Below are positions 51,920 through 60,052 of a stretch of 64,000 nt of DNA, one piece after another. The stretch's first letter is position 1. Each line of letters begins with the position of its first letter. The stretch comes from Kribbella kalugense (GTDB lineage: Bacteria > Actinomycetota > Actinomycetes > Propionibacteriales > Kribbellaceae). A model generated the notes under the pieces. That model saw nothing but the letters and a program-made list of their open reading frames with translations, ran no database searches and was not told where the DNA came from. The position numbers and the translations under genes are program-made. The DNA lies in contig NZ_SODF01000001.1 of NCBI RefSeq assembly GCF_004365875.1, forward strand, positions 3,224,001 through 3,288,000. The letters run 5' to 3'.

Positions 51920-52030
51920 GACTGGCAGCGTGCTCGCGCAGGTGTGAAAAACCCGTGAAGGACTGATTCGTACCAGATGCTCTCAGCCGATCTTCATCGG
52001 ATGCTCATCAATCTCGGGGATATTGACGGT
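51920..52030. promoter_or_regulatory. Divergent promoter region between lipoprotein and response-regulator genes
   Basis: Two GATGCTC copies (51976-51982 and 52000-52006, 24 bp apart) lie in the region, a spacing compatible with tandem OmpR-type response-regulator sites. It is the natural place for the neighbouring two-component system to act. Confidence 0.35.
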
Positions 52031-52501
52031 ATGCCAGCACGGATTCTCCTCGCCGAGGACGACCTGCTGCTCGGGCTCGACCTGGGTGCGGACGACTACC
52101 TGACCAAGCCGTACAACCCGCGCGAGCTGGTCGCCCGGGTCAGGACGGTACTGCGCCGGACCCGGAGCCGGGCCGAGGGCGAGGTGTACCGCGTCGGCGA
52201 GCTGGAGATCGACCCGAGCCGGCACGAGGTCCGGCTGGCCGGGAAGCTGATCGACCTGACTCCGGCCGAGTTCAAGATCCTCGCCTGCCTGGCCGCGTCG
52301 CCCGGGCGGGCGTTCTCCCGGCAGCAGTTGCTCGAGCACGCGTTCGGCTTCGACCACTACGTGTTCGACCGGACCGTCGACGTTCACATGATGAACCTGC
52401 GGAAGAAGATCGAGCCGGCGCCCGGCGTACCGACGTACCTGAAGACCGTGTACGGCGTGGGTTACAAGCTCGCGGACAAGGTGGTCAGCCATGCGTCGTA
52501 G
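52031..52501 (+). CDS. OmpR/PhoB response regulator with most of the receiver domain deleted
   Basis: A 156-residue protein. The N-terminus MPARILLAEDD of a receiver joins directly to LLLGLDLGADDYLTKPYNPR, the alpha4-beta5 end of the same domain; about 70 residues, including the phospho-accepting Asp and the Thr/Ser, are missing. The winged-helix output domain (LAGKLIDLTPAEFKILACLA, VDVHMMNLRKKIEPAPGVP, TVYGVGYKL) is complete. The junction lies where GAGGACGAC could recur in intact genes (AEDD and TEDDLLLG), so recombination between short repeats is likely. It overlaps the kinase gene by 11 bp. Confidence 0.82.
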   Translation: MPARILLAEDDLLLGLDLGADDYLTKPYNPRELVARVRTVLRRTRSRAEGEVYRVGELEIDPSRHEVRLAGKLIDLTPAEFKILACLAASPGRAFSRQQLLEHAFGFDHYVFDRTVDVHMMNLRKKIEPAPGVPTYLKTVYGVGYKLADKVVSHAS

Positions 52502-54392
52502 CGTGCTCGTCCGGTTTCTCGGACTGTCGCTCGCGGTCGCGCTCGGCGCGGTGATCGCGACCGCGCTGATCGCGACGTACAGCACGTCGGAGAAGTTGCA
52601 GGGCGAGATCGACGCGAACACCGGCCAGCTCCAGGTCGACGGCGAGATCTACGGCGAGTTGTCGCAGTACGCGTCGGACCATCCGACCTGGGCCGGCGTG
52701 GACAAACTGGTGCACGACCTGGCCGGGAAGCTCGGCCGCCGGATCGCCGTCACGGCCGAGGACGGGTCGGTGATCGCGGACTCGGCCCGGATGCTCGGCG
52801 CCGCGCCCGAGCTCCCCTCGGTGCCGGCGGCAACTATCGACGCCCGGAACGAGGGCGCAGCGACACTGACGGGTGCGACTGTCGTGTACTCCGGCGGAAA
52901 GACGGTTTCCAGCAGCATTGCAGGCAACGTCGTCGGAACGGCCGCGACAGCACTTCCGTTCGCGTTCTACCCCGGCTGGGGGTTGACCGACGGCGAACTA
53001 CGCGAGCGCGAGCAGCTGGCGTCGAAGGCGGCAAACTGCTACGTCGCGCAGGGCAAGAAGGCCAGCGTGACTCGGGCCGGTGGCGGCGTGCCGCAGGTCA
53101 TGATCGAGTCCGGCAGGTCCCTGGCAGGAGCCCAGGTGATGGAGCACTCCGGAGCAGTGAAGGACACCTGCACGCCGCCGGGGCTCAACGCCCCAGGCGC
53201 CAAAGCCAAGATCGTGAACGCCGACGAGGTACGGCGCGCGGCCGCGTGTCTGGGCACCGCTGGCATCAAGTACACCATCAACGAGCTGGCCGGGTTGAAG
53301 ACTGTCGAGACAAAGGTGTCGGGCGAGCTCACGGACAAGTTCGTCGACTGCACCAACCAGGCCCGTGTCCAGGCGTTGACGCCGTACGTCGCTCCGCAGG
53401 CGAACCTGTACCTGGGGGCGAAGAGCACGTTCAACGTCTTCTCCGGTGAAGGACTGCTGCGGACGGCCGCGACCGCGCTCGGCGTACTGCTGATCGCGGC
53501 ATTGGTGATGATCTTCACCGGCCGGCGGCTGGTCCGCCCGATCGTGGCGCTGACCGGGGCGGCGCAGCGGATGCGGAACGGCGATCACGCGGCGCGGGTG
53601 CCGGTCAGCGGGAAGGACGAGGTGTCCCGGCTCGGGCACGCGTTCAACCAGATGGCCGAAGCCATCCAGCGGCACGACTTCCAGCGGAAGGCGATGGTCA
53701 GCGATGTCGCGCACGAGCTGCGTACGCCGCTGGCCAACATCAAGGGCTACCTGGTCGCGTCCGAAGACGGCGTGGTGCCGCTCGACCACGAGCTGGTCAC
53801 GTCACTGCTCGAGGAGACCGGACTGCTCGAACACCTGGTCGCCGATCTCCAGGACCTGGACCTCGCGGACGCCGGCATGCTCCGGCTGCACCCCGCTCCG
53901 CGCGACCTGTCCGAGCTCGCCCAGCAGGTCGTCTCAGCCCAGCGGCCCGCGGCCGAAACCGCCGGCATCACGCTGACCGCGCACGCCCCGGAGCCCGCGA
54001 TCGCGACGGTCGACAGCGCGCGCATCCGGCAAGCCCTCGGCAACCTGGTCTCGAACGCAATCCGCTACACCCCACCAGGTGGCGACGTGCTGGTCGGCGT
54101 ACGGCGGGTGGACGACGGCTACAACCTGACCGTCACGGACAACGGCAGCGGGATCGCCGAGGAGCACCTGCCGCATCTGTTCGACCGCTTCTACCGGGCC
54201 GAGCACTCCCGCAGCCGGATCACCGGCGGTAGCGGCCTCGGGCTCGCCATCACGAAGCACCTGGTCGAAGCCCACCACGGCCGCATCAGCGTGACCAGCA
54301 GGCTGGGCTCCGGGTCCACCTTCACGATCTGGCTCCCTGCTGTTGCCCACACTGTCCGGGTGAGCAGCCTCCGAGTCCATGATCAGACCTGA
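52491..54392 (+). CDS. Sensor histidine kinase with large extracytoplasmic domain
   Basis: A 633-residue kinase. Helix 1 (residues ~7-29) and helix 2 (~320-342) frame an extracytoplasmic sensor of ~290 residues with several Cys (AANCYVAQG, KDTCTPPG, FVDCTNQ) reminiscent of lipoprotein neighbours. A HAMP linker (RRLVRPIVALTGAAQRMRNG), the phosphorylation His408 in DVAHELRTPLANIKG, N-box LGNLVSNAIRYTPPG, and G-boxes TDNGSGI and GGSGLGLAI complete the core. All catalytic motifs are present although its cognate regulator is damaged. Confidence 0.92.
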   Translation: MRRSVLVRFLGLSLAVALGAVIATALIATYSTSEKLQGEIDANTGQLQVDGEIYGELSQYASDHPTWAGVDKLVHDLAGKLGRRIAVTAEDGSVIADSARMLGAAPELPSVPAATIDARNEGAATLTGATVVYSGGKTVSSSIAGNVVGTAATALPFAFYPGWGLTDGELREREQLASKAANCYVAQGKKASVTRAGGGVPQVMIESGRSLAGAQVMEHSGAVKDTCTPPGLNAPGAKAKIVNADEVRRAAACLGTAGIKYTINELAGLKTVETKVSGELTDKFVDCTNQARVQALTPYVAPQANLYLGAKSTFNVFSGEGLLRTAATALGVLLIAALVMIFTGRRLVRPIVALTGAAQRMRNGDHAARVPVSGKDEVSRLGHAFNQMAEAIQRHDFQRKAMVSDVAHELRTPLANIKGYLVASEDGVVPLDHELVTSLLEETGLLEHLVADLQDLDLADAGMLRLHPAPRDLSELAQQVVSAQRPAAETAGITLTAHAPEPAIATVDSARIRQALGNLVSNAIRYTPPGGDVLVGVRRVDDGYNLTVTDNGSGIAEEHLPHLFDRFYRAEHSRSRITGGSGLGLAITKHLVEAHHGRISVTSRLGSGSTFTIWLPAVAHTVRVSSLRVHDQT

Positions 54393-54407
54393 ATCTCTCA
54401 AGCCAGG

Positions 54408-55898
54408 TCAACCAGACTGGCGGCGATCATCGTGGCTCGCGCCGCGGAGGAGGAGGCTTGCGATCATGGCAGCTAGGAAGCAGAGTGATGCGAGGACGGT
54501 CAGGATGACGCGCCACGTGCTGGTCAGCTGCGCGGCGAGGAAAGCCGCGTCAGGTAAGTCAGGGAGGTTGCCTGTGGCCACCTGTCCGGCGAGGTCGGTG
54601 GAGCCGAGCTTGCTCGCGAGCAGCGCGACCAGCGTAGACCCGAAGAGCGCGAGCAGAAGGGCATTTGCCGAGCCGCGGACCGTGTTGAGCATTCCAGCTG
54701 CCATGCCGACCTGTGCGGCGCTCACTTCGTTCATAGCTTGCGCATCGATGATGCCGGCGGCCAGGCCTGCGCCAGCGCCGGTAACGACCAGCGGGCCGGC
54801 GACCTCGAGAATCGTCATGGTGGGGTGCAGGACCGTAAGCCAGGCGTTGCCGGCCGAGAGGACGACCAGAGCGGCGGTGATCAGCAAGCGTGGGGACACA
54901 CCGCGGTTGATGAGGCGGCTGCCGATGAGAGGCAGGACCATCATCGGCAGAGTGGGCAGCATCATCACGAGCCCAGCCTGCCCCGCGTCAAGCCCGACGG
55001 GATCTTGAAGGTAGCTCGGCAGGAAAGCCAGGATCCCGCCGAATCCGAACGACATCGTGGCCGCAGCGAGGAGCCAACCCACGAACCGAGGTTGGGACAG
55101 TACTGACAGGTGCAGAACCGGATTGGCCGTACGTCGTTCGACCGCAATGAAGGCCGCGAACAGGATCAGCGCAGTCGCCAGGATTCCCAGCACCTCCGGA
55201 GCGGCCCAGCCGCGTGCCGGGCCTTGCGTAACAGCAAGCATCAGTGCAGCAAGCCCACCGATGAATGTGACCGCTCCGGTCGCGTCGATCCGAGGGCGGG
55301 ACGCTGCACGAGTCTCCCCCATCAGCCAGGTCCCCATGAACAGAACCAACCCCGGGACGGCGAAGAGACCGAATCCAAGGCGCCACCCGAGGCCGTCGAT
55401 GAGCCATCCCGAGAGGGAGGGGCCGAGGGCGAGTCCGAGTCCGCCGATCGTACCCATCGCTGCGAACGCGCGAGTTCGTGCCGATCCGGTGAACGTCGCC
55501 CCGATGATCGCGCCGCCCCCTGCCATCACCCCGGCGGCCCCGAATCCGGTGACCACGCGGGCGGCCAGGAGAACCTCGATACTGGGCGCCAGCCCGGCAG
55601 CGAGGCTGCCGACGAGGTAGGCCACGGCACCGATGCGATAGATGCGGCGCCGTCCGATGACGTCGCCGAGCGAACCGGCCACGAGCATCAACGACGAGGC
55701 CGTGAGAAAGTATGCGGTCACGATCCACTGAGCCTCGGGTCCTGATGTGTGCAGCTCCGCACCGATCCGCGGAACGGCGACGCCTGCACCCGACATGGAC
55801 ATCGGCAACATCAGGAACCCGAGCAATACGACGATCAGGGTCCGGACGGCACGCGGGGCGACCGAGATATCGTCAGCGGCGGTCGACGGCACACTCAT
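54408..55898 (-). CDS. MFS drug exporter (DHA2/EmrB-like, ~14 helices)
   Basis: A 496-residue transporter. Motif GSLGDVIGRRRIYRIGAVAY between helices 2 and 3, QWIVTAYFLTASSLMLVAGS, and the long hydrophobic stretches after residue 200 fit a 14-helix drug:H+ antiporter. It overlaps the FMN reductase gene as ATGA and so is second gene of that leftward operon. Converges with the kinase gene after 15 bp. Likely exports quinone-like or aromatic toxicants processed by the reductase, controlled through the ACAACG operators at 56549-56612 (inference). Confidence 0.9.
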   Translation of the reverse strand: MSVPSTAADDISVAPRAVRTLIVVLLGFLMLPMSMSGAGVAVPRIGAELHTSGPEAQWIVTAYFLTASSLMLVAGSLGDVIGRRRIYRIGAVAYLVGSLAAGLAPSIEVLLAARVVTGFGAAGVMAGGGAIIGATFTGSARTRAFAAMGTIGGLGLALGPSLSGWLIDGLGWRLGFGLFAVPGLVLFMGTWLMGETRAASRPRIDATGAVTFIGGLAALMLAVTQGPARGWAAPEVLGILATALILFAAFIAVERRTANPVLHLSVLSQPRFVGWLLAAATMSFGFGGILAFLPSYLQDPVGLDAGQAGLVMMLPTLPMMVLPLIGSRLINRGVSPRLLITAALVVLSAGNAWLTVLHPTMTILEVAGPLVVTGAGAGLAAGIIDAQAMNEVSAAQVGMAAGMLNTVRGSANALLLALFGSTLVALLASKLGSTDLAGQVATGNLPDLPDAAFLAAQLTSTWRVILTVLASLCFLAAMIASLLLRGASHDDRRQSG

Positions 55899-56509
55899 CT
55901 GGCAGCAGCTTCAGGCAAGGACTCGGGATGGCGAAGCCGCGCCAAGGCCTCTGACCACTCGACCAGTTCACCCAGCATCCGGTCCAAGACAGACAGGTGG
56001 TGGTCGGCCGGAGTGAACGCTCCGGGCTCAACCCAATCGATGATCGCGAAGTCGTTGTGCAGATTGAGCGCAACCTGGCTACGGACGGAGGCGACTTTCA
56101 CCTCGGACAGGGTGAGTCGCAACTGCTCGACCGCACGAACGCCGCCGGTGAACCCGTAGCTGACGAACCCAGCAGCCTTGTCGTTCCACTCGGTGAATAG
56201 GTAATCGATCGCATTCTTGAGGACCGCCGGCATCGCGTGGTTGTACTCGGGAGTCACGAAGATGAACCCGTCGAACGAGGCCACCGCCTTAGCCCAGCGG
56301 CGCGTGTGCTCATGGCGATACGCGCCAATCGCGGCGGGCTCGGGCTCGTTCAGTAACGGGAGGTCCAGGTCGGCGAGGTCCACGATCGTGTACGTCGCCT
56401 CAGAACCCGGGGTGGACCGGATGTCGGCCTGCTCGTGCACCCAGCGTGCGACTTGATCACCCCTCCTCCCCGGACGGGTGCTGCCAACCACGATAGCGAT
56501 CCGGACCAT
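55895..56509 (-). CDS. NADPH-dependent FMN reductase / quinone reductase-like flavoprotein
   Basis: A 204-residue flavodoxin-fold protein. The FMN phosphate loop VVGSTRPGRRG is at residues ~7-17, and the second FMN block reads PEYNHAMPAVLKNAIDYL, both standard for the family. It reduces flavins, quinones or azo compounds with NAD(P)H. First gene of the operon with the MFS exporter, 4-bp overlap. Divergent from the SnoaL gene at 56653, with three operator-like palindromes between them. Confidence 0.92.
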   Translation of the reverse strand: MVRIAIVVGSTRPGRRGDQVARWVHEQADIRSTPGSEATYTIVDLADLDLPLLNEPEPAAIGAYRHEHTRRWAKAVASFDGFIFVTPEYNHAMPAVLKNAIDYLFTEWNDKAAGFVSYGFTGGVRAVEQLRLTLSEVKVASVRSQVALNLHNDFAIIDWVEPGAFTPADHHLSVLDRMLGELVEWSEALARLRHPESLPEAAAR

Positions 56510-56548
56510 CTCTCTCCGCCTTCATGTCGGGGTTCCTTCCCGCCAGAG

Positions 56549-56564
56549 TACAACCTTCGTTGTA
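56549..56564. promoter_or_regulatory. TetR-type operator 1 (TACAACC-TT-CGTTGTA)
   Basis: A near-perfect palindrome, 7-bp arms with one mismatch and a 2-bp centre, 40 bp upstream of the FMN reductase start. It is the first of three related sites in this intergenic region. Confidence 0.65.
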
Positions 56565-56571
56565 TTTACTG

Positions 56572-56583
56572 CAACGAACGTTG
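56572..56583. promoter_or_regulatory. TetR-type operator 2 (CAACG-AA-CGTTG)
   Basis: A perfect 5-bp inverted repeat with a 2-bp centre, the same core as operators 1 and 3. Its centre is 21 bp (two helical turns) from that of operator 1. Confidence 0.6.
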
Positions 56584-56596
56584 TTGCTTGAAGTAT

Positions 56597-56612
56597 TACA
56601 ACGCTCGTTGTA
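56597..56612. promoter_or_regulatory. TetR-type operator 3 (TACAACG-CT-CGTTGTA)
   Basis: A perfect 7-bp inverted repeat with a 2-bp centre, 41 bp upstream of the SnoaL start at 56653 and 88 bp from the divergent reductase. It is the best match of the three. Confidence 0.7.
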
Positions 56613-56652
56613 CAACGGACAGTGCAGTCACCGACGTCACTAGGGGGACACC

Positions 56653-57204
56653 ATGACCATCACAGACCAGGAGATCGCTCGGCTCAGGGACCAGGTCCGA
56701 CTGCTGACCGACCGCGTCGAGATCAGCAGGCTCATCGATCAGTTCTTCGTCTCACTCGACACTCGCGACGATCGGCCGTTCGACGATGACTGGGCTCGTT
56801 CCTTGCTCACTGAGGACATCGCCGTGAGTTTTCCCGTCGGCCACCATCAGGGCATCGACACTCTCGTCCAGGTCGAACGCGAAGCGATGGCACTCTTCGG
56901 ACCCACCCAGCACCTCACCGCGAACCATCTCATCGACATTGACGGCGACCGCGCGACCCTGCGGTGGGACGTGATCCAAACCCACAACCTGCGCGAGCCC
57001 GGCCGCGATCTCTTCGTGTCCGCCGGCTCTTACGACGGCGAGGCGATCCGTACCGCGGTCGGATGGCGACTGAGGTACCTGGCGTACACGCTGGCATGGA
57101 GAACTGGCCAGCCACCGGTCGACAACACCGCCTACCAGCAGGAACTCAAGTCGAGGCTCGGCGGTCCCCAAACGTTGCCTGGCGCAACCGAGGATCTCAA
57201 GTGA
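56653..57204 (+). CDS. SnoaL-like / NTF2-fold protein (outside the island)
   Basis: A 183-residue SnoaL_4-type protein. DRVEISRLIDQFFVSLDTRD, LLTEDIAVSFPVGHHQG, and ALFGPTQHLTANHLIDIDGD are family blocks; the C-terminal part is longer than in the island copies (RTAVGWRLRYLAYTLAWRTG). It starts at ATG 56653, preceded by a GGGGGA stretch. It sits directly downstream of the TetR-type operators, so it is probably co-regulated with the reductase/MFS operon. Possible role in detoxifying an aromatic or polyketide compound. Confidence 0.85.
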   Translation: MTITDQEIARLRDQVRLLTDRVEISRLIDQFFVSLDTRDDRPFDDDWARSLLTEDIAVSFPVGHHQGIDTLVQVEREAMALFGPTQHLTANHLIDIDGDRATLRWDVIQTHNLREPGRDLFVSAGSYDGEAIRTAVGWRLRYLAYTLAWRTGQPPVDNTAYQQELKSRLGGPQTLPGATEDLK

Positions 57205-57706
57205 CCCAGATGGAATCGACGGCAAGGCAAAGTCGCCAGCCATCGGCGATGAAGTGGATTGATGCCCGCGCGCATCCGATTGATACGGCGTGGCCCTCCC
57301 CGCTGACTCATCTCAGGCCGCTAGTGGAACCGGTAGTCCCAGCGGTGATCGTCGGCATCGGGAAGGGACGCCTAGTGCGCACGATCTGTCCAATGTCCGG
57401 TTGCGCGTCGCGAAGCTCCTCTGCACTGGCTCGGAGCTTCCCACACCTCGATCGAGCCCACCTTCGACCAAGGCGAGCTGACGGCCTACGACCAGACGCC
57501 GTCACACCAGGTCGCCACAGCCTCAGCCGCCTTCTACGAGTCCAGCTCTCGCAAGTCAGGCCGAGACCCACCTGCTCGAACTCCATCGCGACCCGTCGCC
57601 CCACAGCGCGCATCACATAGTTCGGGGCACGCTGTCCGGGCGATTCGACGTCATCATCCACGGCCAGCACCCCATCTCAGCCTGACGGCTGTGCAGCACG
57701 GTGAAC
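57205..57706. other. Region without a recognisable gene
   Basis: Short frames exist on both strands, but none has a start with a ribosome site or a recognisable domain. One plus-strand frame near 57550-57690 reads AETHLLELHRDPSPHSAHHI and ends at 57687; I do not recognise it. The sequence may be decayed coding DNA. Confidence 0.5.
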
Positions 57707-57952
57707 TCAGCGCTCGCGCGGCGCCCCCCGGCGGATCTCCTTCGCAAACCTCCGCGCCTCATTTTGGGGCTGACCGTCCATCTGCTCCCTGAGCCCGGCC
57801 GCCACCGCCTTTCCTATGGCCCGAGCCCCATCAAGGAACTTCCCGACCTCTTCACTCACGGCATCTTTAGCCTGTCCAGCTTCTTCTTTAGCCTGTCCAG
57901 CTTCTTCCATCACCGACACCCATCGTCGAGGAACGACTTTATCGAGCACCAC
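57707..57952 (-). CDS. Small coiled-coil hypothetical protein
   Basis: An 81-residue Ala/Glu/Lys-rich protein. EEAGQAKEEAGQAKD is a tandem heptad-like duplication encoded by a 21-bp repeat, followed by VGKFLDGARAIGKAVAAG and a basic tail (RRFAKEIRRGAPRER). Start is uncertain: GTG 57952 or an internal ATG 14 codons later, neither with a strong ribosome site. It may be a fragment of a longer helical protein. No function assigned. Confidence 0.35.
   Translation of the reverse strand: MVLDKVVPRRWVSVMEEAGQAKEEAGQAKDAVSEEVGKFLDGARAIGKAVAAGLREQMDGQPQNEARRFAKEIRRGAPRER
57866..57907 (+). repeat. Perfect 2 x 21-bp tandem repeat
   Basis: The 21-base unit starting TTTAGCCTGTCCAG at 57866 is repeated exactly at 57887. 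It keeps the reading frame of the small coiled-coil ORF on the minus strand. Confidence 0.85.
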
Positions 57953-58065
57953 CGCGAACTCAGCAGGAACGGTCCAACGGAGGGCAGCTCTCGCCGGAAA
58001 TCGCCGGCGAGGCCGCCCTCACCTAAACCGCATACTCAGCTGCGATCGCTACTGGGTTTGCCTCA

Positions 58066-58410
58066 TCAACAAGTGCGGTCGTCGTCCGAGGTGAAGGCCC
58101 ACTGCGGGATCCAGCCAGTTTGACCGCTGCCGCTCCAGCTGACCCAGTATCGGTTGCCACCCCAATCCGCCAGAGTCACCCTCGTTCCCTGGCCGATCGT
58201 GCCATTCGGCGTGAAGCCAGTCGCCGTTCTGTACAGGGTGACGGTCGTGTTGACGTACCCAAACTCGGTTCCGTAGCACCACTGCGGGCTGACGATCTGG
58301 CGTGAGTGCCCGTCGATGGTGTGCGCGGAGGCGGACACCGTCGCAACGACTCCGGTAGCGACGACTGCCATGGTCACAACGACCATCCTGCGGAAGATTG
58401 CTCGTACCAT
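58066..58410 (-). CDS. Secreted SH3b-like small protein
   Basis: A 114-residue exported protein. After MVRAIFRRM a hydrophobic stretch (VVVTMAVVATGVVATVSASA) forms a signal peptide with likely cleavage at ASA-H. The mature ~85 residues contain YVNTTVTLYRTATGFTPNGT and IGQGTRVTLADWGGNRYWVS followed by GQTGWIPQWAF, a bacterial SH3-type fold pattern. ATG 58410 has AAAGGGAA upstream and is preferred over the longer frame. Such domains bind peptidoglycan or act as secreted modifiers; no catalytic part is present. Confidence 0.68.
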   Translation of the reverse strand: MVRAIFRRMVVVTMAVVATGVVATVSASAHTIDGHSRQIVSPQWCYGTEFGYVNTTVTLYRTATGFTPNGTIGQGTRVTLADWGGNRYWVSWSGSGQTGWIPQWAFTSDDDRTC

Positions 58411-58552
58411 CACATTCCCTTTCTCTCGGAGACTCGGCTGCCGTTGCAACTTACGGGCACTCCGGCGCACTTTCATAACCTTCGAAACCCTTGCGAGTTG
58501 TGCGAGCTTTCATTAGCTTCATGTTCATACAACTCATCGACGGAGGACTCTG

Positions 58553-60052
58553 ATGATGGACGTGATCGTGGCCGGCGGAGGTCCGGTCGGGATGATGACG
58601 GCCGCCCTGCTGCATGCGGCCGGGGTGACTGTCGAGGTCTACGAGCGGGATTGCGAGATCAACCCGCAATCACGAGCGACCACGTTGCATCCGCGCACCC
58701 TCGAAGTACTCACCATGCTGGATCACGGACAGCGGCGGATCAGCGACGTCCTGGTGGCGGAGGGAATTCAGGTGCCCCACGCACACTTCGCGATGCTCCC
58801 ACAGCAACTCGACTACCGGGATCTCGATACGCCGTATCCTTACCTGCTGACGATTCCGCAGTGGCGGACCGAGCAGCTGCTGGCCGAGCATCTCCACGCC
58901 CACGCGATCGCGGTGCATCGCGGCGCGGAGGTGACGGAGGTCGAGCAGTCGGCGGACGAGGTACGCATCCGTGTCGGCGAAACGTGGCGGACGGCCCGGT
59001 ATCTGGTCGGTGCCGATGGCGCGCACAGTCTGACTCGCAAGGCAACCGGCATCGACTTCGTCGGCACCACCCCGAACGTCGCCGTCTTCGCGGCGGATGT
59101 CCATCTCACCGAGCCGATGTCGAGCTCACAGTTCTTCTGGTCCCCCGTGGCCGGGCATGCCGCTACCGTCCCGTTGCCCGGCGGTATCTACCGGGTCTTC
59201 GGCGCCGAGATCGCTGACGCCGGTCTGACCGCCGAGCAGGTGCGGCGCAGGCAAGCCGAACAATTCACATTGGCAGATCTCCGTGAAGCTCTGATCCGGA
59301 TCTGCGGCCGCGACTTCGGCGTACACAACCCGGTGTGGCTGTCGCGCAGCAGCAACAGCGGCCGGCATGCCGAGCACTTCCGCGAGGGCCGAATCATGCT
59401 CGCCGGCGATGCCGCACACGTGCACCTGCCGGCTGGCGGGCAGGGTCTCAACGTTGGCTTGCAGGATGCAACCAATCTCGCGTGGAAGTTGGCAGCCGAG
59501 GTCAACGGTTGGGCGCCGGAGCGACTGGTCGGGGGCGAAGCCGGTTACGACAGGGAGCGGCGGCCGGTTGCCCAGCGGCTGGTCGCGAACACCCTGGCTC
59601 AGGATGCTTTGATGCACACGTTCAGCGATGCCGGTGCTGCCCTTCGCGAAATGGTTGGCGGACTCATCGCCCGCCATGGCGAGGTCTCAGGAGAACTGTC
59701 CGGCTGGCTTTCCGGTCTCGCGATCAGCTACCAGCGCCCCGATGCGGCGCACCCGCTGGTCGGAACAAAGGCACCGGACATTCCGCTTGCCGAAGGCAAC
59801 TTATTGCGCGCACTGCGCCCGGACCGCTTCCTCCTCTTGGATCTCTCTGGCGATCTCCCCCACGTCGTCTCCGCCCGAGTCGACGTCACCGTCGTCACAC
59901 GGCGACCTACCGGCTGGGACGGCGTCGCAGTGGCACTGATCCGTCCGGATGGGCATGTCGCGTATGCAGCCGAGGGGTACGACGGGCTGAGCGAGGCCAT
60001 CTCGGCCTGGACCGAACCCAGACATCAGCCGGCACACCTGGGGGAACTGTGA
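58553..60052 (+). CDS. FAD-dependent aromatic monooxygenase (PheA/TfdB, group A)
   Basis: A 499-residue flavin monooxygenase. The FAD motif VAGGGPVGMMTAALL is at residues ~5-19, the DG motif reads VGADGAHSLTRKATGI, and the GD motif reads MLAGDAAHVHLPAGGQGLNV. The C-terminal ~100 residues form the thioredoxin-like domain of phenol hydroxylase relatives (RPDRFLLLDLSGDL). It hydroxylates aromatic or polyketide/antibiotic substrates with NAD(P)H and O2. ATG 58553 and 58556 are both possible, with GGAGGA upstream. It is followed with a 1-bp overlap by an MFS exporter. Confidence 0.92.
   Translation: MMDVIVAGGGPVGMMTAALLHAAGVTVEVYERDCEINPQSRATTLHPRTLEVLTMLDHGQRRISDVLVAEGIQVPHAHFAMLPQQLDYRDLDTPYPYLLTIPQWRTEQLLAEHLHAHAIAVHRGAEVTEVEQSADEVRIRVGETWRTARYLVGADGAHSLTRKATGIDFVGTTPNVAVFAADVHLTEPMSSSQFFWSPVAGHAATVPLPGGIYRVFGAEIADAGLTAEQVRRRQAEQFTLADLREALIRICGRDFGVHNPVWLSRSSNSGRHAEHFREGRIMLAGDAAHVHLPAGGQGLNVGLQDATNLAWKLAAEVNGWAPERLVGGEAGYDRERRPVAQRLVANTLAQDALMHTFSDAGAALREMVGGLIARHGEVSGELSGWLSGLAISYQRPDAAHPLVGTKAPDIPLAEGNLLRALRPDRFLLLDLSGDLPHVVSARVDVTVVTRRPTGWDGVAVALIRPDGHVAYAAEGYDGLSEAISAWTEPRHQPAHLGEL

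Noticed and set aside
58495..58535. Inverted repeat GAGTTGT/ACAACTC upstream of the monooxygenase gene
   Set aside because: Arms are 7 bp with a 27-bp spacer and do not share the exact ACAACG/CGTTGT core. It could be chance, so it is not listed as an operator.
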